A DNA stretch of 64,000 nt, taken from the NCBI GenBank assembly GCA_002205965.3, contig NADL03000093.1:186001-250000 (forward strand), in the 5' to 3' direction. Shown one piece after another: positions 56,190 to 64,000 of the stretch. The first letter of the stretch is position 1; the number at the start of each line of letters is the position of its first letter. The notes beneath the pieces are model-generated. The model saw only the letters and a program-made list of their open reading frames with translations. It searched no databases and was not told where the DNA came from. The stretch is from Kappaphycus alvarezii (Eukaryota; Rhodophyta; Florideophyceae; Gigartinales; Solieriaceae). A program made the position numbers and the translations under genes.

Positions 56190-57060
56190 AAGGATAACTT
56201 TGCATGGAAGGAAGAATCTCCGATACCATTCGGCTTTACATGATGAATCATCAAAAATCTGAAGGATCGGTCAATTTCTATCAATCAACAAGGCTACAAG
56301 CGGAAGCTCGAGAAATTTCCTTCAAATGCCTCATTTTGACAATTCAGGACCATGAGATCGAGGCTCGCTTGGGTAGCGCAGTCACGGCCCTACTATTTCT
56401 CTGAGATATTCTTATTTGCTTTGCCCAAGTTACTAGTGATTATTTTGAAGTAAATACAGCTTCAGTAATCCACCGACTGAATTAAGCGATTAGTTACGCT
56501 ACCGGAAATCACCTTAATCTTCTCGTTCCGAAGCTCATTTCAAGAACAGTCGTATCATTGTTCATTTATAGACATTTTTTTGCCAAGAACGAGGACATAT
56601 CTTCTCAATTGGAAAGGGTTGTTTTCTTGTGCCATGTAAGCGGATCAGCAGCCTCAACTTCCTTCAAATCATACAAAGCACGCCGCCTAACGCGTTCCGT
56701 CATGACTGGATAAGATATTGCTTTTAGCAATATGTTTGATATCGCTCTGATCTGCTCTCTGATCTTTCGAAATTATTGAATAAGAAGATACCTGTGCAAC
56801 GTTTCACGGATAGAAAGTTCCTATTTGATGTCATTAGAAAAGTATCAAGGACTTCAGAGAAAAGCAACTTCAGAGAAAAGCATGATGATGGATACCGCTG
56901 CTTCTCGGTAACGATTCCGCGACGGACTTATCTCCGACAATGGTTTCGTTTACATCTTCAATAATGTTTCAGACGGTTTAACCAAGCCAGTGAGCCAGGC
57001 CTTGCCCCGCAACATCATCGAGAGTGGCCATTTAAGCTTGCAACTGTAGTGCATTGCTTG
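56190..57060 (+). pseudogene. Copia-4 RNase H remnant
   Basis: Reads TCMMNHQKSEGSVNFYQSTRLQ, VTSDYFEVN..VIHRLN..ISYATGNHLNL (about 56,430-56,530). Then HFFAKNEDISSQLERVVFLC, TSFKSYKARRLTRSVMTG (56,660-56,710; KxRRVTRSVxxxE), QRFTDRKFLFDVIRK (56,800-56,842; F-T-D-S-x-S-L-F-D) and, in another frame, ISDNGFVYIFNNVSDGLTKPVSQ (56,928-57,000), equivalent to the AD-x-LTK end of Copia pol. At least five stops. Confidence 0.85.
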
Positions 57061-57096
57061 CGCCCTACCCCCAAGCCACGCCATCAAGGAGACAAG

Positions 57097-57700
57097 TGTA
57101 AGTTAGTCCCCTGCTGTGGGGGGTCCTACAGCGCATTGTATGCGTGCGCGGCCCATAGCGGCTGCTGTACCTATTTGGAGTAGGTAATGATAGATTAGAT
57201 CTGGATCTATACTGGATCCCTGCAACCGGCTCACCGGAGCCGGCGGCGGGCAAGAGGGGGACTCTGTATATATAAGGTCTAATACCCCACCTTACCCCCC
57301 TTGAGTGTAAAGTCACCTTGGACCTACACGATCTCCCGAACCCTTATAGTTGCGACTCTATCGATCGAGTCTTCCCTTCTATAAGCGCTCATCGCGGAGC
57401 GCGGAAACCCTTGGTACCGCTTTATCCCTTCCCCTTTCGTCGCTTCCGTTAGAGACTAGCGTTGGTTCCATCGCGGAAGGTTGTGGCCGCCGCAGGTGAC
57501 GGTGCGTGTCGAGAATGCGTGCGCATGAGTACCCGCTGGGTATTGGCGGAGCGAGCGACGCACCGCAGGTAGCGTCGTGTCGGCGATCCCTGCTTGGATT
57601 CGTGTGGTGCGGTAAGGTTTCACCGCTGTTACAAGATATCCACGGGACCACTGTGAGTCCCACAACGAGTCGGCGTAAGGCATTATCCGCGCTAACAAGA
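57097..57700 (+). repeat. Copia-4 3' LTR (right end uncertain)
   Basis: It begins TGTAAGTTAGTCCCC directly after the polypurine-like CAAGGAGACAAG. A strong TATA box, CTGTATATATAAGG, lies at 57,262-57,275. The content is GC-richer than the flanks. The right end may be CTAACA near 57,697, but similar composition continues to about 57,840. The open frames inside it (57,065-57,751, both strands) are shadows. Confidence 0.7.
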
Positions 57701-58299
57701 CCAGCCGGTGGCCTTGAGGCGGGCCGTACGCAATCCATTCTACGAAGGTAGGTCTTTGCTGGACAGGTGGTAGTTACGCCTCACTCCGAGTGTAATCCAG
57801 TATCGACTTGGGCGTACAAGTTTCTACCACCGCCGCGGCTATAGTTTGCCACTGCTCAAGCTATTTCAGAGGAGGAAGTCGGAAACTCTCAGTTTTTTCA
57901 TATCAGGAAGGCCGCTTTTGGTTGGTTTTGTCAGTGGTCAGCCGTTGAGCCACAGCAACCCAATTAATGGATACTGGGAAATCGGGTTGACCGCATAAAA
58001 TCTTCCGAGGACAATTTTAGAATTGCCCACCTAAATTCTTCCTCCTATGTTCTTCAACTTCATGAGCATTAATATATTTTCCGTATCCTTTCGACTCTCC
58101 AAAACATTTGTCTAAAATGCCCGTGCAACGCCTTTTGGTAGGCGGAGGACCCTAGTGGGTGGTTTCGAAAATTATTCTCATATCATTTTTGTGTGCGTAC
58201 ACAAACGTCATTTGTGAGCGGCTTATTTCTGTATCCGGATTGGAAATTACAGCGGTCTATTGTACTATTTCTGTTCCATTAAACTACCATGTTTCATGA
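57701..58299. other. Gene-free stretch between Copia-4 LTR and Harbinger-2
   Basis: No supported gene. A short perfect palindrome TTTGTGT-GCGT-ACACAAA lies at 58,188-58,205. Confidence 0.5.
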
Positions 58300-59600
58300 T
58301 TGTACGTTAAATACGGTGCAACAGTCTGGTCACCACACCCATGCATACCAAGGATAACAACAATTCATCGATGTCACACCCAGCCCGCCATCTTTATAAT
58401 TACAAGTGATTTCACTTGTCGCAGGATGCAGTGCTTCTCGCCGGTATCTACATTAGCTTTACTATGCTCCGAGAAAGAGGATGGGGAAGAACCTGAGGGC
58501 TTTATGTCTTTACTTTCTGCATCAGAAAGACGTAGGAGACGGAGATATTCCTCGTTGCGCTTTCCAAGCACCAACGAGTTCGGCATTCGAAACATTGTTT
58601 CGATTTGGGTGTGATCATTCCTTAATCACCCTTACCAGATTTGATCACGGCACATTTACATGCCTGCTGAAATCTTTTTCTCGTTTGTATGAGAAGTATA
58701 CGCCATACAGCATGTCAGGTAAATTGGCTATTCTCAAACGACCTGCCTCTGAGAAGGGACCTGGAAGACCACGTAGCCTGACTTCAAGCCAGTGCCTTGC
58801 TTTGGCGCTTTCGTGGTACAGGACAAGAGGGTCTTGCATGTTTTTATGCGTTTTTTTTGGAATTACTGCTCCAGTTTGCTCTGTGTTCTCCAGATGTGGT
58901 CGTAGATTACTACTTCATTCTTTAAGCAGGGACTTCTATGCGTCTGTTAAACTACTTTCTGACGAAGAGATCAGAAGGTTCCAAGCCGCATTTAAATCTA
59001 AACACGCGTTGCTTGGAGACGTTTGCGCAAACATGACCATTGCGTCAGAAATGTTTTAGTGTTTACTTCAAATGGAACAATTATCGCATGTGCGTTCAAT
59101 ACGCCAGGAGCAATGCACGACTCTCAAATTGCAGATTTGGGAGGAGTATATGACAAGTTAGAGGCTGTATTTCTAAGGTCTGGGGGGAAATGTGTTGTGG
59201 ACTCTGCCTTTTGTCAAGGAACCTGCCCATTCCTAATTAAGTCTTCGCAAAACCTTCCCGTCAGTGCTTGCTTATCTGAATTTGAAAGAGCGAAGCAGGC
59301 TACATCTGCCAGGAACGCATCGGAATGGGGAATGCGGGAATAAGTGTCCATATCATGTATGTACACCCTTTAGTTGGTTAGTATCCAGTAGCCTACATTG
59401 AGCAGAGGAAATGCATGCTTTTCCGTGTCACCCAATTTCACGTTCTCGCCAGCAGCGTAGAAAACAAGCTGGAAGAAGACCTGCTTTTCTCTAAAACTGG
59501 AGGAGAGGTGGAGGGGTTAGACAAAGGAGATGACGCGGACCCCATGTTCTACGTGTGGGAGTTTTGATGGGGTTTGGACGAAAGCTGGCGGTTAGTCCAG
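58300..59600 (+). pseudogene. Harbinger-2: PIF/Harbinger-type transposase remnant
   Basis: The N-terminus SLLSASERRRRRRYSSLRFP (58,500-58,575) shifts at about 58,585 into the 58,481-59,059 frame: GCDHSLITLTRFDHGTFTCL, KGPGRPRSLTSSQCLALALSWYRTRGS, RCGRRLLLHSLSRDFYASVKL, FKSKHALLGDVCANM. A deletion follows, because the usual D-G-x-K block after DVW.xMD is missing. 59,050-59,343 in the next frame: VFTSNGTIIACAFNTPGAMH, DSQIADLGGVYDKLEAVFLR, KCVVDSAF, FLIKSSQN, RNASEWGMRE (acidic DDE positions D in HDS, E in EWGMR). Not functional. Confidence 0.88.
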
Positions 59601-60250
59601 GTAGGAAACTTAAGAAGACCAAGGTGTTAGTCTCGGTCGTGTTGAACTTAGATGTCAATTTGAGTAATTTGTACTCGTTAATTCTAGTTTAGTGACTTAG
59701 GATAGCTCAATATGCATATATACAGCTCTAAATCACTAGCTCTAGTGTATTGCTGAGGTAATCACCTTCACACAACAAATATTGTGAGGACAGATGCATT
59801 TGATATTGATAATGCCTCGCTGTTAACAAAGGCACGTGCGTCCATTTCTAAATGACCAACCTGTATAATTTATGCAATTGCATGTAAACTTAACATTACG
59901 TAAGATATTCAGGTCTTCTAGAAGTGTTGCTTGTGTAAACACTGTGCAATTGGTGGGGCTTCGTGCAGTTGGGTGGATGGTGTCACCTGGATCGCTAGAC
60001 AAGACGCTCAAATTGTGGGGGTCCGTTCACATCAGGTGCGGTTCTGAGTCCTGCGGCTGGGTACGAAGTGCCTTTCAGTAAGCGCAGAGGGAACTTTGTG
60101 GGTGCTCTTGCAAAAATCCCATCAAAAATACAAGCTGAGATATAAAGAACAAGCCAATGAATCTTGAGTGTACAGGTACCTTCAATACTAGGCAGAACAT
60201 TGTTTATCAAGCAATTATATAAAGGTAGCTACAACCAGGTCTCCTTGTTT
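59601..60250. other. Gene-free stretch inside Harbinger-2
   Basis: No domain in the short frames (59,823-60,011; 59,872-60,081; 59,995-60,210). It lies between the two convergent Harbinger-2 genes. Confidence 0.5.
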
Positions 60251-60253
60251 TTT

Positions 60254-61101
60254 TCTAGCCAACATCATCATCATCTTCTTCATGAAATACTTGTTTCCCT
60301 TTGGATCTTCTTCCCTTTGCTTGTGCTCCTCCTGTATTTCAACCTCACGCCTCCGCCATTCCTCCTCTCTACGTGCCTTCTCTTCCCTGCGCTCCTCCTC
60401 GAGTTTTTCTCGCTCCTCCTCCCTGCGCTCACGGTCCTGAATAAGCGAGAGCTTAAAAATATCAAAAATATCGCTACTCTTACTTTCCCCAGACCGTTTA
60501 GACTTGACTCCTCTTTTGCGAACAAGAGGTTGAGCAGAAAGTCCTTTTCATGGCCCTTCTGCGTCTTCTTTGCGCATGCCAGAGATATTTTTGCCGCTAC
60601 TCCCTGACCGAGGTGTTGAAGCACCCCTTTCAACTTGTGAATCGTCCACATCGCTTATGGGAGGAGTGTCAACGGCATCTTATTCTTCATTATTTCCATC
60701 CTCACCACTTTCGCCATCATTTTCATCCATCTTATCGTGACTGACAAACGCTGGTCCCATGTCTGCCCTTTGCGAAATTTGCCAACGAAGACGCTTCGCC
60801 CATTCCAACTTGGGTGGGATGAAAGGATCTTCGGTAGTAGTCTTCTTCCTGTAAATCGCAGCAAAATTGCGCCTGAGGGATTCTGGACTGCGTTCCCATT
60901 CTGGATATCGGGATTCATGTACTCGAGCAACACCCGCCAACTCATTTGCCAAAGCGGCTGAAGCCTCTCTTTTGTTTCCAAAAAAGACTTCACTTCTTGT
61001 TTAGAGAATCCACTTCCCCTTCCTGCAGAGTTTCTTGCCGCGGCCTGCGAGCCTGATCGGGTCTGTCTCTTCTTGTTACAATTATTGTTACTTGCAGTCA
61101 T
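60254..61101 (-). pseudogene. Harbinger-2 Myb/SANT-like partner protein
   Basis: Harbinger elements encode, besides the transposase, a Myb/SANT-like DNA-binding protein needed for transposition. Here the minus strand reads KRQTRSGSQAAARNSAGRGS, GFSKQEVKSFLETKERLQPL (61,000-61,095), frameshifts, then NELAGVARVHESRYPEWERS, PESLRRNFAAIYRKK, PPKLEWAKRLRWQISQRADM (60,740-60,950): the tri-tryptophan-type fold with W/F at helix positions. In the same frame after stops at 60,680 and near 60,550 a long charged coiled coil follows (RERREEEREKLEEERREEKA), ending KKMMMMLARKK near 60,254. It is convergent with the transposase, the usual Harbinger layout. Confidence 0.8.
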
Positions 61102-63120
61102 GAGACGACGTTTTTGGTCACTTGGTAATCGCCCTCCCCGTTCATGACGTTGCCTCCCATTTGTGATGGCGTGGGTCTTCGATCGGATGGAGGACTGACG
61201 GGCGATGGCCTGGAAACAGCAATGCGCCTACCATCTCGCGCAACTTCAGCAACAGTCTCGTCGGGCTGAGAATATGTCGCGTTGTTTTCCGGTTCTAATT
61301 TTCGCCTTATTCTGTATCCATGCGCTTCAAGAACGCCCTCATCAGAACGTAGATTCCTGGATCGATTTAATTCATTTTCTCCTGTTTATATACCACCGCC
61401 ATCAACTTGATGCGGCTGCAAGTTGTGTCGTGCGGAAGGACCATTCAAGATGTTATCTGTGTCCTCTTCCAACTCCGTCTCAGGGATCGGAACAAACTTT
61501 TCTCCTATGCTTGTAACTGTAATGGAGAGCCAAAACCTGGAAAGACACAAATGAGTCTAAACAACGAACCTTAAATTTGGAGGAGGCGTCTGATTGAAGG
61601 CGCACATTACCAGAGAAAAAGCTGTCGACGGAACAGATGTGGGGTTAAGGAAGCATTGGGAACGGTGAACAGAGCTGCTGGTGTCCGAGTGATGTCTTGA
61701 CTTGACAGAGTAGACACGATTTGAAAACACGGTAACTGGTAGTCGGGGGAACGTCAAAGTAGGACGTAATCAAAGGGAACATGGCTAAACGCAACGGGTG
61801 CTACGGCCCGACAGGATGGCTCTGGCAAGCCTGGAGGTAAACATTTAATGTTACTTGAAGATAAATGTGCATTTGTGTCTTGACACATTTAATTACGCAT
61901 GGAGGTATGCTGCGTAATTAAATGTGCACATTTCCGTTTTTGCGTATCGTATATATGCGATTTGTGTATTTTCGAAGCTCCCAATGTCGCTTTACTGTAC
62001 AGTGCAATAGTGTAAGTGTTTGCCACCCCGTCGTACGTAGCAGCCAAACTGCGACTCCCTCTGCGTTTGAGTAGATACTGTACTAAACGGTAGTGCCTGT
62101 TCTTGCCTCTTTTTCTGATACAAGGATTATTACATTGAGATAAGCACCGTAAACAATACCGTCCGTTGCTTCCGTCGGCGTGCACAGCGTTGGCATTTCC
62201 CTGTAAATACAACCGACCTTCCTGCCTTAATAACTTTCGCGTTGCGATTGAAACTGTTGGCTGCACAGCAGTTCGTAACGCAGCGTAAGAACCAAGGTCT
62301 ACAGCAGGCAGAGATAATTTACGCTGATGACTCCAGAAGTAAGGTACATCTGTTGCGGGTAAGTGAAATCAAGAGCACGCTCAGATCAAGAGTCTCGCCA
62401 CGGTGGAGGCTGGTGTGAGTATACGGCAACAGTACAGTACACAGTACACAGTACTGTAGTGTGAATGCTGCCTTTCCTTTGAGAGAAGTGTTGCTTCCAT
62501 TCTCGGGCAGCCTGAGAATGGAGCCGAATTGTTTACAGTAGATGTTTCACATAAATACATTCAATAGTACATAATTGTATGAGTTGAATAATGCGGCCCT
62601 ACTCCTGGTCAAAATTTGGAGCGTTTTGTTTCCGTTCGACTACTGCACATAAAAACAAACCGGCCGGGGTCAGTGTGGCGCTGGCTCAGCCACCACATAT
62701 CTCAGTACGAACTACAGGACAGTAAGTATGTACCATGCTGTACAGTGCAATATGACAAAAAATTTTGCTTGTTACCATCTTGTTTACTGTACTGTACTGT
62801 ACATCCAGGCATATATCGCAAATAAGAGTTTCTTACGTACATTGCACTGTGAGGTGACCTTAGACACAGTCACTGACACACGCTTGGTTCTGCGCGTAGA
62901 GAAATGCAATACTGTACAGTAACTGTGTGGTTGCAGTGTTCAGGTACGGTATATCCAAAAATATGTCCCTAAAAACTCCATTTGTCCATCTCATATCGAC
63001 ATCAAAAGGCATTTTCCTATGCCACGTGTACCTGCACCTTGGGTTTTTGCAAGAGTACCTCCATTGACAACTTTTCAAAAATAAATGGATCGCATTGGCT
63101 TGCTAACGTCGATTTAACAA
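61102..63120. other. Intergenic stretch with palindrome and GTAC patches
   Basis: No confident gene. Minus frame 61,889-62,266 (125 codons) contains YCLRCLSQCNNPC, a Cys cluster without a known spacing, and overlaps the palindrome, so I do not call it. GTAC patches lie at about 61,990, 62,431-62,460, 62,721-62,750, 62,785-62,803 and 62,912-62,925. Confidence 0.5.
61863..61933. repeat. Nested perfect palindrome
   Basis: CACATTTAATTACGCA (61,884-61,899) is the exact reverse complement of TGCGTAATTAAATGTG (61,911-61,926), with an 11-base spacer. Outside it AAATGTGC (61,863-61,870) pairs with GCACATTT (61,926-61,933). Confidence 0.9.
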
Positions 63121-63125
63121 ACATA

Positions 63126-63395
63126 TCAAAAGTTAGGCCTTGAGCGTTTTAATGAAAGAACTGACAAACACAAGCCCTGCCACGCGGCACTGAACGAGAG
63201 GGGTTCGGATGGGAAGCGGTAGGCTGCGGATATTCCCGAGGAGGAGGAGCTTCCGGGGTATACCAAATCATGCGATAAGGTTTGTCGGAGTCCCGTTCCA
63301 TATTCGGTTTCCGGTGGCAATATGAAGCCGTACGGGATCCCGAAGCGTTCCATCAGCTGTGACAACAGACTCGCAAGATTTCTCCCCCACTGCAT
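63126..63395 (-). CDS. Unassigned 89-codon ORF next to the kelch gene
   Basis: Intact frame in the same direction as and about 120 bp downstream of the kelch gene's stop. It begins MQWGRNLASLLSQLMERFGI and has a Ser-rich middle (GSSSSSGISAAYRFP). No motif recognised. It could be part of the kelch gene's 3' untranslated region. Confidence 0.25.
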   Translation of the reverse strand: MQWGRNLASLLSQLMERFGIPYGFILPPETEYGTGLRQTLSHDLVYPGSSSSSGISAAYRFPSEPLSFSAAWQGLCLSVLSLKRSRPNF

Positions 63396-63514
63396 GCCGC
63401 TAGCCGCAAGAAGCTAGCCACAGTGGTGAAAATTTACCCTACCTACAAATCCCCACTGCTACACTATACAACTTCCAGTTGAAATCCTCTATTGGTCTTT
63501 GAAAATCCCAGGCA

Positions 63515-64000
63515 CTAATAGATTGTGCAGACAAACCGCCTACCGGCAGGCACAAACCGCTCCGTAGACATCAGCTCTGGAGACCCACCCTGGCTCCCAC
63601 TGCCGGACGGAATAAACATTTGTCCGCAAGTTCTACAGTTTGAAGTTGCTACACCAGACCCGTGCCGAGCCCTTGTCATAGCTCTAGAACTCTTCCAACT
63701 GCATCCGTCAAACACGTCCACATTCGCATATGCCCTTCCAGCACCTTCCCCACCCGCCACAATCAAGCGACCATCACACGTGCGTCCGTAACTGGACCCA
63801 GCCCTCGGCGTCGGGAAGTTGGCCTTCCTCACCCAAGTCCTGTTTCCAAAGTTGTAACACCACGTCGACTCCTTGTTCTCATTGAAAAAATTGGACGACC
63901 CACCGTCGCGACCCCCCGCCACACACAGCTGTCCATTCACCAGCGCGCCACCAGTGTGATCTCTCCCGTCCGGCATGGGGGGCAGGTTTGTAATCCAGCG
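63515..64000 (-). CDS. Kelch-repeat (galactose-oxidase-like beta-propeller) protein, 3' end
   Basis: The frame is open to the window edge. Before the first ATG seen (63,976) it continues RWITNLPPMPDGRD, so the gene starts outside the window. About 161 codons are present with four kelch blades: GRDHTGGALVNGQLCVAGGR, PTPRAGSSYGRTCDGRLIVAGG, RARHGSGVATSNCRTCGQMF and a last strand. They show the GG doublet, spaced aromatic residues and R-x-G-S/H-T-G starts. No signal peptide can be judged. The likely role is a secreted or cytosolic beta-propeller; the enzyme or binding partner cannot be told from the C-terminus. Intact, so probably a host gene. Confidence 0.8.
   Translation of the reverse strand, partial: RWITNLPPMPDGRDHTGGALVNGQLCVAGGRDGGSSNFFNENKESTWCYNFGNRTWVRKANFPTPRAGSSYGRTCDGRLIVAGGEGAGRAYANVDVFDGCSWKSSRAMTRARHGSGVATSNCRTCGQMFIPSGSGSQGGSPELMSTERFVPAGRRFVCTIY

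Larger units (their letters stand above)
48280..57700 (+). mobile_element. Copia-4: long degenerate Ty1/Copia element with 3' LTR, split by a pogo-type element
   Basis: The + strand order is gag (with zinc knuckle), a second gag-like segment, protease, integrase, RT N-terminus, [pogo insertion 53,983 to about 55,640], RNase H, polypurine tract, 3' LTR. No 5' LTR was recognised in 47.0-48.3 kb. The protease-integrase-RT words match Copia-3, so the two belong to one lineage. Stops and frameshifts are numerous. Confidence 0.8.

Noticed and set aside
57065-57751. Cluster of 80-120-codon frames on both strands
   Set aside because: They lie in the GC-rich Copia-4 3' LTR, immediately after the polypurine tract, and share no motif with any protein I know.
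61889-62266. 125-codon minus ORF with a Cys cluster
   Set aside because: It overlaps the nested palindrome and the Cys spacing fits no zinc-binding family I can name; not supportable as a gene.

Overview
This window looks like nuclear DNA of a eukaryote with a large, transposon-loaded genome. There are no operons, no bacterial-style gene packing and no rRNA or tRNA that I can see. Nearly everything recognisable is a decayed eukaryotic transposon: Ty1/Copia and Ty3/Gypsy LTR retrotransposons, PIF/Harbinger, hAT and pogo-type DNA transposons. The Harbinger transposase together with its Myb/SANT-like partner, the hAT with a BED finger, and the Copia lineages are of types I associate with red algae, oomycetes and some fungi. 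I lean towards a multicellular red alga or an oomycete, but cannot decide from sequence alone. Only two loci look like host genes: an intact 499-codon ORF at 26.4-27.9 kb, and the 3' end of a kelch-repeat protein running off the right edge.

Layout. 0.7-5.4 kb: a Gypsy element on the + strand (gag, protease, RT, RNase H, integrase), broken by many stops and by a ~550 bp insertion. 6.3-10.7 kb: Copia-1 (+) with two ~325 bp LTRs and a second ~550 bp insertion in its RNase H. 14.2-15.0 kb: Harbinger transposase fragment (+). 17.2-23.9 kb: Copia-2 (- strand), structurally complete, with paired ~343 bp LTRs, the 5-bp target duplication GACGA, a half-tRNA-type primer site and a polypurine tract. Between its pol end and its 3' LTR lies an ORF on the opposite strand (17,553-18,518, +). 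23.9-24.4 kb: second copy of the repeat inserted in Copia-1. 26.4-27.9 kb: the intact host ORF, an RNase H-fold protein with most catalytic residues replaced and an Arg/Ser-rich tail. 30.5-34.7 kb: Copia-3 (+). 35.0-36.3 kb: hAT (+). 36.6-42.3 kb: AT-rich, with a Gypsy remnant (-). 42.3-43.4 kb: hairpins, a 28-bp tandem repeat and a dense GTAC-palindrome repeat. 43.8-44.5 kb: an unassigned 247-codon ORF (-). 45.2-47.6 kb: AT-rich and gene-free. 48-57.7 kb: Copia-4 (+) with a 3' LTR, interrupted by a pogo-type transposon at 53.98-55.6 kb. 58.3-61.1 kb: Harbinger-2, with transposase (+) and Myb-like partner (-) converging. 63.5-64.0 kb: kelch protein (-).

The two most interesting objects are the antisense ORF in Copia-2, whose motifs resemble a papain-fold cysteine peptidase, and the RNase H-like/RS protein, which has stayed open among ruined transposons while losing three of the four RNase H metal ligands. 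A short palindromic GTAC-rich repeat is scattered through the whole window. All domain assignments rest on reading translated motifs by eye; no search was run.
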